DNA from: an uncultured beta proteobacterium | GTDB lineage: Bacteria; Pseudomonadota; Gammaproteobacteria; Burkholderiales; Burkholderiaceae_C | NCBI GenBank assembly: GCA_903905735.1 | Contig: CAIVHU010000130.1 | Coordinates: 1 to 64,000, forward strand | DNA length: 64,000 nucleotides | Reading direction: 5' to 3' | Part shown: positions 26,281 through 35,278 of the stretch, piece by piece | How positions within the stretch are numbered: the stretch's first letter is position 1 | How the letters are laid out: the number at the start of each line of letters is the position of its first letter | The notes under the pieces: model-generated | Told to the model about the DNA's origin: nothing | Databases searched by the model: none | Seen by the model: only the letters and a program-made list of their open reading frames with translations | Translations under genes and position numbers: made by a program

Positions 26281-27850
26281 GGCGGGCCTCCTGGCCATCC
26301 GGTGTCAGGCCCGACATTTCGGCCAGGTGCGCCTGCACCTCGTAGTCCCACAAACCGCTCATCCATTCACCAATCTTTTCCACCGTGGCCTCGGCCACTG
26401 GCACCGAGGGTGACAACTGGCCGCGTGCAATCACGTGCAGGCGGTCGCACACTTCAAATAGTTCGTCAAGCTCTTCGCTGACCACCAGCACCGCACATCC
26501 GGCATCGCGCAGCGCCAGAATTTCGCCACGGATCTGCGCTGCGGCACCGACATCCACGCCCCAGGTGGGCTGCGAGACGATAAAAATTTTGGGCTGGGCA
26601 TCCATCTCGCGTCCGACAATGAATTTTTGCAAATTGCCACCCGAGAGTGATCGCGCCGGCGAGCCTGGCCCACCAGCTTTGACATTGAAGCGAGCGATGA
26701 TGTCGGCGGCTTGCGCCTGCAACTGCTTGACACGCACCCAGCCACCCAGAAAACGCGGGTAGGCAATGGCTTCCTGGCGGGTCAGCAGCAGGTTTTGCGC
26801 CAAAGACAGCGTCGGCACCGCGCCGCGCCCCAAGCGCTCTTCGGGCACAAAGTGCAGGCCCTGCTTGCGCCGCTGGCCGGGGTGCATGGCTGAGACATCA
26901 AACCGCCCCATACGCACACTGCCCGGCTTGGCGCGCACGTCTTCCCCCGACAGGGCGCACAGCAATTCTTTTTGACCATTGCCCGAGACCCCGGCAATGC
27001 CCACCACCTCGCCGGAGCGCACCTCAAACGAGATGGCTTCCAGGTCCACGCCAAACTGGTCTTCACGCGGCAAGATCAGGTTGCTCACGCGCAGCACACT
27101 CGGGCCGGGGTCTTGCGCGCGGTGCACCAGTTGCGGCGGCTCGGCACCAATCATCAGCTTGGACAGCGAGGCATTGCTCTCGTTGGCCGGGTTGCACACG
27201 CCGGTGACCTTGCCACCGCGCAGCACGGTGCAGGCGTTGCACAACTCGCGAATTTCATGCAGCTTGTGGCTGATGTACAGGATGCTGCAGCCCTCGCTGG
27301 CGAGCTTTTTCAGCACCACAAAGAGTTTTTCGACCGCCTGCGGGGTCAGCACCGAGGTGGGTTCGTCCAGAATCAGCAGTTGCGGGTTGGTCAGCAGCGC
27401 GCGGATGATCTCCACCCGCTGCATCTCGCCCACGCTCAAGGTGTGCACCGGCCGCGCCGGGTCGATGTCCAGCCCGTATTCGGCGGCTTTGGCCTCGATG
27501 CTGCGGGTGACTTCCGCCAGGCTCAGGGTTTTGCTCAAGCCCAGCCAGACGTTTTCAGCCACGGTGATGGTGTCAAACAGGCTGAAGTGCTGGAACACCA
27601 TGCTGATGCCCAGGGCGCGCGCCTCTTGCGGGTTTTTGATGTGCGCCACCTGGCCGTTGAACAGTACCGAGCCCTCGTCAGGCTTGACCGAGCCGTAAAT
27701 GATTTTCATCAGGGTGGATTTACCGGCACCGTTTTCACCCAGCACCGCATGGGTTTCACCGGGCATCACCGTCAGGTTGACTTCACTGTTGGCGACCACG
27801 CTGGGGTAACGCTTGGTGATGCCGCTGAGTTGGAGTCGGGGTGTGGTCAT
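26273..27850 (-). CDS. ABC ATPase with two nucleotide-binding domains (nucleoside importer)
   Basis: 525 residues from ATG 27850 (MTTPRLQLSGITKRYPSV); the longer frame to 27958 lacks family support. The N-terminal domain has Walker A GENGAGKSTLMK, the signature LSVGEMQRVEI and Walker B LLILDEPTSVL. The second domain has a degenerate Walker A (GVSGNGQKELL) but a good LSGGNLQK signature, as is usual for the RbsA/YufO type. First gene of the BMP transporter operon and divergent from xdhA; the 207 bases between them hold both promoters. Confidence 0.9.
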   Translation of the reverse strand: MTTPRLQLSGITKRYPSVVANSEVNLTVMPGETHAVLGENGAGKSTLMKIIYGSVKPDEGSVLFNGQVAHIKNPQEARALGISMVFQHFSLFDTITVAENVWLGLSKTLSLAEVTRSIEAKAAEYGLDIDPARPVHTLSVGEMQRVEIIRALLTNPQLLILDEPTSVLTPQAVEKLFVVLKKLASEGCSILYISHKLHEIRELCNACTVLRGGKVTGVCNPANESNASLSKLMIGAEPPQLVHRAQDPGPSVLRVSNLILPREDQFGVDLEAISFEVRSGEVVGIAGVSGNGQKELLCALSGEDVRAKPGSVRMGRFDVSAMHPGQRRKQGLHFVPEERLGRGAVPTLSLAQNLLLTRQEAIAYPRFLGGWVRVKQLQAQAADIIARFNVKAGGPGSPARSLSGGNLQKFIVGREMDAQPKIFIVSQPTWGVDVGAAAQIRGEILALRDAGCAVLVVSEELDELFEVCDRLHVIARGQLSPSVPVAEATVEKIGEWMSGLWDYEVQAHLAEMSGLTPDGQEARHA

Positions 27851-28057
27851 GGGCGGGTAAGCGCGAATTGTTTCAAAATGGCGGAAAACCTGGGTTGTGA
27901 CAAACTGTTTCGACGGGAAGTGTATTGAATAAAACGCGACACCTGATGCCCACGACAATTTTCAGTTCAAGCAAGGACAATGCCATCGCTGGCAGGAATC
28001 TTGCTGCAACCCAGCATGCCATCGCGAGTGGATGGTTTCCTTTGGACACTGACATCT

Positions 28058-29524
28058 ATGCCTCATCCTGACCTTCATTTTGTGCATCGCGGCGAGGTGG
28101 TTTCACTCAAACAGGTGCCCCCCACCCGCACCCTGCTGCAACTGCTGCGCGACGATCTGGGCCTGACCGCCACCAAGGAAGGCTGCAACGAAGGCGACTG
28201 CGGTGCCTGCACGGTGGTGCTGGGCGAAAAGCGCGGTGACCATCTGCACTACAGCGCGGTCAACAGTTGCATCCGGCTGGCGCACTCGATCCACGGTTTG
28301 GCGCTGTGGACCGCGCAAGACCTGGCCGCTGCGGACGGCAGACCGCACCCGGTGCAACAGGCGCTGCTGCAAAATCACGCCAGCCAGTGCGGCTTTTGCA
28401 CACCGGGTTTTGCCATGAGCCTGTTTGGCCTGTACCAGAATCAGGTGGGCCAGGGCCACAGCGTGAGCCGTGAAGATGCGAAGGAAGCGCTGTCGGGCAA
28501 CCTGTGCCGCTGCACCGGTTACCGACCGATTCTGGATGCCGCGCAACAGATGCAGGTGCTACCACTGGCCGTTGTGGATGAGATCGAAATACTATCGAAA
28601 TTAGAACTACTTACGCATACGGATAAAGGGCTGGAGGCCAATTTTTCATATAAAACGCCCGGCACCTTGGCCGAGCTGCTGCACCTGCGCGCCACCTGCC
28701 CGCAGGCACAAATCGTGGCCGGATGCACCGATGTGGGGCTGTGGGTCAACAAGCTGCACAAGGATTTTGCGCAGGTGCTGGACGTGACCCGCGTGGCCGA
28801 GCTGCGCCAGATCACTTCCGATGAAACCCGCCTGAGCATCGGCGCGGCCGTGACGCTGACCGATGCCTTTGCCGCACTGGAGGGCACCCGCCCTGCGCTG
28901 CACGCTTTTGCCATGCGTTTTGCGGGCGCACCGGTGCGCAACTCGGGCACGCTGGGTGGCAACGTGGCCAATGGCTCGCCGATTGGCGACTCGATGCCGC
29001 TGCTGATCGCCCTGCACGCCCGGGTGGTGCTGGCCAGCGTGCGTGGCACACGCGAGCTGGCGCTGGAGTCGCTCTACACCGGCTACCGGCAAAACGTGAT
29101 GGCAGCCGACGAGGTGCTGACGCAGATTCTGGTGCCGCACCCGCAGGCCAGCGAGTTCTTGCGGGTTTACAAGGTGTCCAAACGGCTCGAGGACGATATT
29201 TCTGCGGTTTGCCTGGCGGTGCGCTTGCAGCTAAAGGACGGTTTCGTCGCCCAGATCTCCATCGGCGTCGGCGGTGTTGCAGCCACGCCGGTGCGGGCCC
29301 GTCAGACCGAAGCAGCCCTCACCGGCCAGCCCTGGACACCCGCCACGGTGGAGGCGGCCATGAGCATGCTACGCGCCGAGTTCCAGCCGATTTCCGACAT
29401 GCGCGCCAGCAGCGACTACCGCCGCCTGGTGCTGGGCAATCTGCTGCAACGCCTGTGGCGCGAAAGCCAGGGCGAGCTTGAGGTCACGCTGGATGCCCTG
29501 ACGATGGAGGGCCTGCCAGCATGA
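28058..29524 (+). CDS. xdhA: xanthine dehydrogenase small subunit (2Fe-2S and FAD domains)
   Basis: 488 residues from ATG 28058. The N-terminal [2Fe-2S] domain has EGCNEGDCGACTVV; the helical second cluster domain has SQCGFCTPGF and GNLCRCTGYRPI; the FAD domain (about 205-380) has VAGCTDVGLWVNK and GNVANGSPIGD, followed by a CO-dehydrogenase-flavoprotein-like C-terminal domain. It passes electrons from the Mo centre of XdhB to NAD+. A dispersed repeat encodes residues about 178-199, in the linker between the Fe-S and FAD domains. xdhB follows with a four-base overlap. Confidence 0.95.
   Translation: MPHPDLHFVHRGEVVSLKQVPPTRTLLQLLRDDLGLTATKEGCNEGDCGACTVVLGEKRGDHLHYSAVNSCIRLAHSIHGLALWTAQDLAAADGRPHPVQQALLQNHASQCGFCTPGFAMSLFGLYQNQVGQGHSVSREDAKEALSGNLCRCTGYRPILDAAQQMQVLPLAVVDEIEILSKLELLTHTDKGLEANFSYKTPGTLAELLHLRATCPQAQIVAGCTDVGLWVNKLHKDFAQVLDVTRVAELRQITSDETRLSIGAAVTLTDAFAALEGTRPALHAFAMRFAGAPVRNSGTLGGNVANGSPIGDSMPLLIALHARVVLASVRGTRELALESLYTGYRQNVMAADEVLTQILVPHPQASEFLRVYKVSKRLEDDISAVCLAVRLQLKDGFVAQISIGVGGVAATPVRARQTEAALTGQPWTPATVEAAMSMLRAEFQPISDMRASSDYRRLVLGNLLQRLWRESQGELEVTLDALTMEGLPA
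28591..28654 (+). repeat. dispersed repeat copy inside xdhA
   Basis: The right half AAAGGGCTGGAGGCC followed by AATTTTTCATATAAA is almost identical to the intergenic copy at 56099-56160 (read in reverse). The stretch is clearly AT-richer than the flanking coding sequence and falls in the variable linker between two domains. Confidence 0.7.
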
Positions 29525-31917
29525 AGCCACTTCCCGACACCGATTCAGCCCTGGCTGCCGCCCACAACACCCTACCTCTTTCCAGCGCTGTGGGCCATTC
29601 TGCACCCCACGAAAGCGCCCACGCGCAGGTGGCAGGCGCTGCGCCTTACGTGGACGACATCCCCGAAATGCGCGGCACGCTGCACGCCGCACCCATCTTA
29701 TCCACCGTGGCTCACGGCAGCATCCAAGGCATAGAAACGACTGCAGCCCTTGCGTTGACCGGGGTACGCGCTATTGTTTTTGCGAGTGACGTACCGGGCG
29801 ACCCGATGTTGGCCGCGTTTGCCGGGGACGAGCCAGTGTTTGCCACCACCACCGTGCAGCACATTGGCCAGGTCATCGGCCTGGTGGTGGCCGACAGCGT
29901 GATGCTGGCCCGGCGCGCGGCACGGCTCGTGAAAGTGGACATCGAACCCCTGCCCGCCATCCTCAATGTGAAAGACGCGCTGGCAGCCCAAAGTTACGTA
30001 CTGCCGCCGGTCACCGTCCAACGCGGTGACGTGGATCAAGCGCTGGCACGCGCGCCGCACACCTTGAGCGGCACGCTGGAAGTCGGTGGCCAGGAGCACT
30101 TTTACCTAGAAGGCCAGGTCGCTTACGCGCTGCCGCAAGAGCAGAACCAGTGGCTGATTTACAGCAGCACGCAGCACCCGGGTGAGGTGCAGCACTGGGT
30201 GGCACACGTGCTGGGCCTGGACAACCACTCGGTGCGCGTCGAATGCCGCCGCCTGGGTGGGGGATTTGGTGGCAAGGAAACGCAGGCCGGGCATCTCGCG
30301 GTATGGGCCGCCGTGGCTGCAACCAAGGTGAAACGCCCGGTGAAGCTGCGGCTGGACCGCGACGACGATTTTTTGATCACCGGCAAGCGCCACCCGTTTA
30401 GCTACGACTACAGCGCGGGTTTTGACGACACCGGGCGGCTGTGTGGCCTGAAACTGATGATGGCAGCGCACTGCGGCTTCAGCGCCGATTTGTCCGGCCC
30501 GGTGGCGGACCGGGCGATTTTTCATGCCGACAACGCCTACTACCTGCAGGACGTGGCCATCACCTCCTACCGCTGCAAGCTCAACACCCAGAGCCACACC
30601 GCGTTTCGCGGCTTTGGCGGGCCACAGGGCATGATCGTCACCGAGGCCATTCTGGGCGACATCGCCCGCCACCTGGCTCTCGATCCACTGGCCGTGCGGC
30701 TGCGCAACCTGTACAGCGACGAGCCGGTGGTAGCGCCCGACCAAGCTTCAGGCAACGCACAGCCCGATGTCGCGCAGCCGACTGCACGGCGCAACACCAC
30801 CCATTACGGCATGCAGGTGGAAGGCAACATCCTGCAGCCATTGCTCTCAAAACTGGAGCTATCTACCCAATATCAGAAAAGGCTAGAGGCCATTTCGTCA
30901 TGGAACGCCAGCCACAACATCTTAAAACGCGGCATCGCCATCACACCGGTCAAATTCGGCATCAGCTTCACCGCCACCTTGTTCAACCAGGCCGGGGCCT
31001 TGGTGCACGTGTATCTCGACGGCAGCGTGCAGGTGAACCACGGCGGTGTGGAAATGGGCCAGGGGCTCAACACCAAAGTGGCGCAAATCGTGGCTGACGA
31101 ACTCGGCGTGCCGCTGCACAAAGTGCTGGCAACGGCGAGCGACACCGGTAAAGTGCCCAACGCCTCCGCCACCGCCGCCTCCGCGGGCACCGACCTGAAT
31201 GGCCGCGCGGCGCAGATTGCCGCCCGCCATGTGCGTGACAACCTGGCGGCGTTTGTCGGCGAGCTCGACGGCTTGGGCGCAGGTTCGGTGACTTTCAAGA
31301 ACGCTCAGGTCATCACGCCCAAAACCACCCGCAGCTTTGACGAGGTCGTGAAAGCCGCCTATGCGAACCGCATCCAGCTCTGGAGCGACGGTTTTTACCG
31401 CACACCCAAAATCCATTACGACAAGGCCACGCTCACCGGACGGCCGTTTTACTACTTTGCCTATGGCGCGGCGTGTACCGAGGTGGCGATTGACACCCTG
31501 ACCGGCGAGAACAAAGTGCTGCGCGTCGATATCCTGCACGACGTGGGCCGCTCCATCAACCCGGCCCTGGACATCGGTCAAATCGAGGGCGGTTTTGTGC
31601 AGGGCATGGGCTGGCTCACCACTGAAGAACTGGTCTGGAACGATGCGGGCCTGCTGACCACCCACGCACCCAGCACCTACAAAATCCCCACCGCTGGTGA
31701 TGTGCCGGCACGCTTCAAGATCGAGTTATGGGACGCGCCCAACACCGAGGACAACGTCGGCGGGTCCAAAGCTGTGGGCGAACCGCCGTTCATGCTGGCC
31801 ATCAGCGTGTTTGAAGCACTGCGCGACGCCGTGGCGCGTGCGCGGGGTGATGGCATCGTGCAGCTGAACGCGCCCGCCACACCCGAACGGGTGCTCAAGG
31901 CGCTGGCCACTGGCTAA
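29521..31917 (+). CDS. xdhB: xanthine dehydrogenase large subunit (molybdopterin-binding)
   Basis: 798 residues, full length for the Mo-cofactor subunit that hydroxylates hypoxanthine to xanthine and urate. Landmarks: HESAHAQVAGAAPYVDD, GGQEHFYLEGQ, RRLGGGFGGKETQ, SHTAFRGFGGPQG, TPVKFGISFTATLFNQAG, HGGVEMGQGLNTK and the C-terminal GSKAVGEPPFMLA with the catalytic Glu. A repeat-like stretch encodes residues about 442-460. No xdhC maturation gene is in the window. Confidence 0.95.
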   Translation: MKPLPDTDSALAAAHNTLPLSSAVGHSAPHESAHAQVAGAAPYVDDIPEMRGTLHAAPILSTVAHGSIQGIETTAALALTGVRAIVFASDVPGDPMLAAFAGDEPVFATTTVQHIGQVIGLVVADSVMLARRAARLVKVDIEPLPAILNVKDALAAQSYVLPPVTVQRGDVDQALARAPHTLSGTLEVGGQEHFYLEGQVAYALPQEQNQWLIYSSTQHPGEVQHWVAHVLGLDNHSVRVECRRLGGGFGGKETQAGHLAVWAAVAATKVKRPVKLRLDRDDDFLITGKRHPFSYDYSAGFDDTGRLCGLKLMMAAHCGFSADLSGPVADRAIFHADNAYYLQDVAITSYRCKLNTQSHTAFRGFGGPQGMIVTEAILGDIARHLALDPLAVRLRNLYSDEPVVAPDQASGNAQPDVAQPTARRNTTHYGMQVEGNILQPLLSKLELSTQYQKRLEAISSWNASHNILKRGIAITPVKFGISFTATLFNQAGALVHVYLDGSVQVNHGGVEMGQGLNTKVAQIVADELGVPLHKVLATASDTGKVPNASATAASAGTDLNGRAAQIAARHVRDNLAAFVGELDGLGAGSVTFKNAQVITPKTTRSFDEVVKAAYANRIQLWSDGFYRTPKIHYDKATLTGRPFYYFAYGAACTEVAIDTLTGENKVLRVDILHDVGRSINPALDIGQIEGGFVQGMGWLTTEELVWNDAGLLTTHAPSTYKIPTAGDVPARFKIELWDAPNTEDNVGGSKAVGEPPFMLAISVFEALRDAVARARGDGIVQLNAPATPERVLKALATG
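30845..30900 (+). repeat. dispersed repeat copy inside xdhB
   Basis: GGAGCTATCTACCC followed by AGAAAAGGCTAGAGGCCATT agrees with the window-wide repeat. It encodes the segment LSKLELSTQYQKRLEAIS. From memory of homologues this segment aligns without an obvious length change, so the copy may have replaced rather than lengthened native sequence. Confidence 0.5.
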
Positions 31918-32006
31918 ACGGCGCGCTGTGTGCTTTTGGTCACCGGCGCTGACCAGCCGCGCCGATACCATGGCGCGTTTTCCATCCGTCTGACTCAAAA
32001 ACTGCC

Positions 32007-32272
32007 ATGAAACAAACCCTGCTGCACGAAAAATACCCAATCTTTGTCGCCGAAATCGCAAGACCGAAACCACTTACACCACCGTGGACGCTTTGGTGGA
32101 CTATTACAAAGTCTGTATCGCCACCAACCCCAAAGTGCAATTCATCGGCGTGTTTGACCACTACGCCCACACCAAGCGCTTCGACGGCCCGATAGTGGAA
32201 GGCATGATCCGACGAATTCGCCCTGACGGGCTTCACAAACAAAAAAGCTCCGCGATGCGAAGCTTTTTTTAA
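32007..32272 (+). pseudogene. frameshifted remnant of a small conserved protein (DUF6858-like)
   Basis: Frame one gives MKQTLLHEKYPIFVAEIA; after a shift of one base near 32059 the next frame gives KTETTYTTVDALVDYYKVC and then FIGVFDHYAHTKRF. Together these look like one small protein whose frame was broken by a single-base deletion. I remember such a family (MKQT.EKYP... with FDHYAHT) as DUF6858, but cannot verify the name. Intact relatives as I recall are much longer, so the 3' part is also missing: the frame runs straight into a terminator hairpin. Confidence 0.5.
32241..32270. terminator. bidirectional intrinsic terminator between the remnant and the Crp/Fnr gene
   Basis: AAAAAAGCT-C-CGC, loop GAT, GCG-A-AGCTTTTTT: a nearly perfect stem with A and T runs on either side. 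It can serve the plus-strand remnant and the convergent regulator gene ending at 32289. Confidence 0.85.
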
Positions 32273-32288
32273 GGGCACCTGGCTTGAC

Positions 32289-32912
32289 TCAGAAACCGGC
32301 CAGAGAGCGCAGCGCGCTGGGGTTGATTACGTTCAAAATGCGCCCGGAGCCGCTGATCAGGCGACGCTCACGCAGGGTGCGCAGCACACGCGACAGGGTT
32401 TCTGGGGCAATGCCCAACTGGGCAGCAATGCTGCGCTTGCGTTGTTGCAGTTCCACCGCCAGATCGCCCTTGGCACCAAAGCGCGCATGACTGAGCAGCC
32501 ATTCGGCACAACGGGCCTCGGCATCCTTGGCCAGACGGCTCATGGCGAACTCGGTTTGCCTGCGGTGCGCCAGCGCCACATCGTTCAACACTGCCTGTGC
32601 GGAGCCCGGCATCTCAGAAATGGCTTTTTTAAAATCGACGGCGGCCACGGTGCACATTTGCAGCGACGTGTCTGCGACCGCATCCACCAGATGCGGCAGA
32701 CCCAGCACGACCGAACTGGCATCGAGCCAACACGGGCCTTCGAGCACGCCGATTTGATGTTCCATCTCGTCTGTACCCATGACACCCAGTGCCACGCGGC
32801 CAGATTCGATGTAACTCACCTGGTCGGCCTCAAAACCCCGCCGGAGCAAGACTTGACCACGACAAAGAGTGCGCGTTTGCGCGAGCGGGTTGATGGTGTG
32901 TACTGAGAACAT
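32289..32912 (-). CDS. Crp/Fnr-family transcriptional regulator
   Basis: 207 residues from ATG 32912 (MFSVHTINPLAQTRTL). An N-terminal cNMP-binding-like beta barrel (about 15-115) is followed by a long dimer helix and a winged HTH with QQRKRSIAAQLGIAPETLSRVLRTLRERRLI, an Fnr/Dnr-like recognition helix. The N-terminal cysteine cluster of oxygen-sensing FNR is absent, so it probably senses something else (for example NO through heme, or another ligand). An FNR-like box lies 36-49 bases upstream of its start, suggesting autoregulation or control by another family member. Confidence 0.88.
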   Translation of the reverse strand: MFSVHTINPLAQTRTLCRGQVLLRRGFEADQVSYIESGRVALGVMGTDEMEHQIGVLEGPCWLDASSVVLGLPHLVDAVADTSLQMCTVAAVDFKKAISEMPGSAQAVLNDVALAHRRQTEFAMSRLAKDAEARCAEWLLSHARFGAKGDLAVELQQRKRSIAAQLGIAPETLSRVLRTLRERRLISGSGRILNVINPSALRSLAGF

Positions 32913-32947
32913 GTTGCGTAATGTGCCGTACACGAAAGTTGACGACC

Positions 32948-32961
32948 TTGAGCTAAATCAA
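32948..32961. promoter_or_regulatory. FNR-like box upstream of the Crp/Fnr gene
   Basis: TTGAG-CTAA-ATCAA matches TTGAT-N4-ATCAA at nine of ten positions. It lies between the divergent regulator gene (start 32912) and the 8-oxoguanine-deaminase-like gene (start 33049), centred 43 and 94 bases from the two starts. Confidence 0.55.
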
Positions 32962-33048
32962 ATAGTCAACAAAATGTGACACTATCAACAAAAATTTTTA
33001 GTGCGAACATCGCACTCACCGCCAATCCAAGCACCTGAGCACACCGTC

Positions 33049-34491
33049 ATGCGCACCCTGTTGATCAAAAACGCCCGCTGTATCGCCACCTTTGACCATG
33101 CCGACGCGGGCATGGCGCGGGAATGGCGTGATGCCTCGCTCTTTGTTCGGGGCCACCGCATCGAAGCCATTGGCCCGGTAGCCGATTTGCCACAAACTGC
33201 CGATGAAGTGATTGACGCCAGGGGCCATCTGGTCATGCCCGGATTGATCAACACGCATCACCACATGTTCCAGAGCCTCACCAGGGCCATTTCCCAGGTG
33301 CAAAACGCCGAGCTGTTTGGCTGGCTGCGCGGCCTGTACCCGATCTGGGTCGGGTTGACCCCGGAAATGATCTATGTCAGCACCCAGATCGCCATGGCCG
33401 AACTGCTGCAAAGTGGCTGCACCACCAGCAGTGACCACCTCTACATTTACCCCAATGGCGTACGGCTGGACGACAGCATTGAAGCGGCCCGAGACATCGG
33501 CATGCGCTTTGTGGCCTCGCGCGGCAGCATGAGCGTGGGCCAGTCGCAAGGCGGTCTGCCGCCTGACCGCGTGGTGGAAAACGAAGACGCCATCCTCAAA
33601 GACACCCAACGGCTGATCGAATCCTGGCATGACGCAAGTCACGGGGCAATGGTGAACGTGGCCGTCGCACCGTGCTCGCCGTTTAGCGTCAGCCGGGATT
33701 TGATGCGCCAATCTGCCCTGCTGGCACGCAGTCATGAAGTGCGCCTGCACACCCATCTGGCCGAGAACGACCACGATCTGGCCTACAGCCGCGAAAAGTT
33801 CAACTGCACGCCCACCCAATACGCGCAAGACCTGGGCTGGCTGGGGCACGACGTGTGGCACGCGCACTGCGTCAAGCTGGACGACGCGGGCATCAGCCTG
33901 TTTGCGGCTACGCGCACTGGCGTGGCGCATTGCCCCTGCAGCAACATGCGCCTGGCATCAGGCATCGCGCCGATCCGCAAGATGCTCAACGCAGGCGTGT
34001 CAGTCGGCTTGGGGGTGGATGGCAGCGCCAGCAACGACGCGGCCCACATGGTCAACGAAGCGCGCCAGGCCCTTCTGTTGGCCCGCGTAGGCCGCGCCAT
34101 GCAGGCGCCAGAAGTACGCACCGATGCCCATGGCCAGCAGCGCACGTTTTTTGGCTGCGATCTGGGGCCGGCAGAAATGACCGCGCGCGATGCCCTGTCA
34201 CTGGCCACTCAAGGCGGTGCACAAGTGCTGGGTCGAAGCGACATCGGCCATCTGGCACCGGGCATGTGTGCCGATCTGGCACTTTTTGACCTGAACGCGC
34301 TGGGCTTTGCGGGCGGTGCGGTGCACGACCCTGTGGGTGCGCTGCTGCTGTGTGCCAGCCCGCAAGCCGCCTACACGGTGGTCAACGGCCGGGTGGTGGT
34401 GCGCCAGGGACAACTCACCACGGTTGACCTCGGCCCGCTGATCGAGAGGCACAACCACCTGGCACAACAACTGGCCCAGGCTGCCGCCTGA
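33049..34491 (+). CDS. 8-oxoguanine deaminase-like amidohydrolase
   Basis: 480 residues from ATG 33049 (MRTLLIKNARCIATFD). A TrzA/AtzB-type amidohydrolase with metal ligands in GLINTHHHMFQSLTRA, LHTHLAENDHD, WHAHCVKLDD and the aspartate of GLGVDGSASND. The sequence resembles the 8-oxoguanine deaminases (Pseudomonas PA0142 type), which convert 8-oxoguanine to urate; hydroxydechloroatrazine hydrolase-like annotations are also common for this family. Location among purine-degrading genes favours the purine substrate. Confidence 0.82.
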   Translation: MRTLLIKNARCIATFDHADAGMAREWRDASLFVRGHRIEAIGPVADLPQTADEVIDARGHLVMPGLINTHHHMFQSLTRAISQVQNAELFGWLRGLYPIWVGLTPEMIYVSTQIAMAELLQSGCTTSSDHLYIYPNGVRLDDSIEAARDIGMRFVASRGSMSVGQSQGGLPPDRVVENEDAILKDTQRLIESWHDASHGAMVNVAVAPCSPFSVSRDLMRQSALLARSHEVRLHTHLAENDHDLAYSREKFNCTPTQYAQDLGWLGHDVWHAHCVKLDDAGISLFAATRTGVAHCPCSNMRLASGIAPIRKMLNAGVSVGLGVDGSASNDAAHMVNEARQALLLARVGRAMQAPEVRTDAHGQQRTFFGCDLGPAEMTARDALSLATQGGAQVLGRSDIGHLAPGMCADLALFDLNALGFAGGAVHDPVGALLLCASPQAAYTVVNGRVVVRQGQLTTVDLGPLIERHNHLAQQLAQAAA

Positions 34492-34500
34492 AAATTATCA

Positions 34501-34557
34501 ATTTTGATAGCTGCCAGCCCTTGTCGCAAAAGGGCTGGAGGCCTAAAGTGCTTAAAA
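34501..34557 (+). repeat. dispersed palindromic repeat between convergent genes
   Basis: GATAGCTGCCAGCCCTT, loop, AAGGGCTGGAGGCCTAAAG. CCAGCCCTT and AAGGGCTGG form a perfect nine-base stem, so this copy may also act as a terminator for both convergent genes. It ends at the stop codon of livF (34558). Confidence 0.75.
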
Positions 34558-35277
34558 CTATTCGCCCAGGTAAGCAGCCCGCACCTTGGGATCTTTCAGC
34601 ATGGTTTTGCCGTCGCCCGTCATGGTGATCAGGCCAGAGTCCATGACATAGCCACGATCCGCAATGGCTAGCGCGCGGCTCGCATTTTGTTCGACCAGCA
34701 GCACCGTCACGCCCTGCGCGTACACATCACGCACCACCTCAAAAATCTTGTCCACCATGATGGGTGCCAGTCCCATCGACGGCTCATCCAGCAGCAGCAC
34801 CTTCGGGCGGCTGATCAGCGCGCGACCCATGGCCAGCATCTGCTGCTCGCCACCGCTGAGCGTGCCAGCCAGTTGGTCTTTGCGCTCTTTCAGGCGCGGG
34901 AAGATGCCAAACACCTTCTCGATATCCAGCAGAATCTCGGCCTTGTCGTTACGGATGTAGGCGCCCATTTGCAGGTTTTCCAGAATGGTCATGCGGGTAA
35001 AAATGCCGCGACCTTCCGGCACCATGGCCAGGCCCTGCTTGACCAGGTCCCAGGGGCCTTGGCCACGAATGCTCTTGCCCATGTACTCGATGTCGCCATC
35101 GTTGATGGGCAGCGAACCGGTGATGGCCTTCATGGTGGTGGTTTTGCCAGCACCGTTGGAGCCGATCAGCGACACAAGTTCCCCTTCGTGCACTTCAAAG
35201 TCCACGCCCTTGACAGCTTGAATGCCACCATACGCGACCTTGAGGCCTTTTACCTTCAATAGAGTTTTTGTTGTCAT
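34558..35277 (-). CDS. livF: branched-chain amino-acid-type ABC ATPase LivF
   Basis: 239 residues from ATG 35277 (MTTKTLLKVKGLKVAYGG). Walker A GSNGAGKTTTMK, signature LSGGEQQMLAMGRAL and Walker B LLLDEPSMGLAP are intact; the short length and C-terminus are typical of LivF. Last gene of a livHMGF set on the reverse strand, one base after the livG stop. The same architecture serves branched-chain amino acids, urea or amides, so the substrate is open. Confidence 0.9.
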   Translation of the reverse strand: MTTKTLLKVKGLKVAYGGIQAVKGVDFEVHEGELVSLIGSNGAGKTTTMKAITGSLPINDGDIEYMGKSIRGQGPWDLVKQGLAMVPEGRGIFTRMTILENLQMGAYIRNDKAEILLDIEKVFGIFPRLKERKDQLAGTLSGGEQQMLAMGRALISRPKVLLLDEPSMGLAPIMVDKIFEVVRDVYAQGVTVLLVEQNASRALAIADRGYVMDSGLITMTGDGKTMLKDPKVRAAYLGE

Positions 35278-35278
35278 A

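Noticed and set aside
29725-29785. Possible repeat copy in xdhB (CGACTGCAGCCCTTGCGTTGACC)
   Set aside because: The encoded segment LALTGVRAIVFASDVPG is the normal conserved sequence of this enzyme and the nucleotide match is weak.
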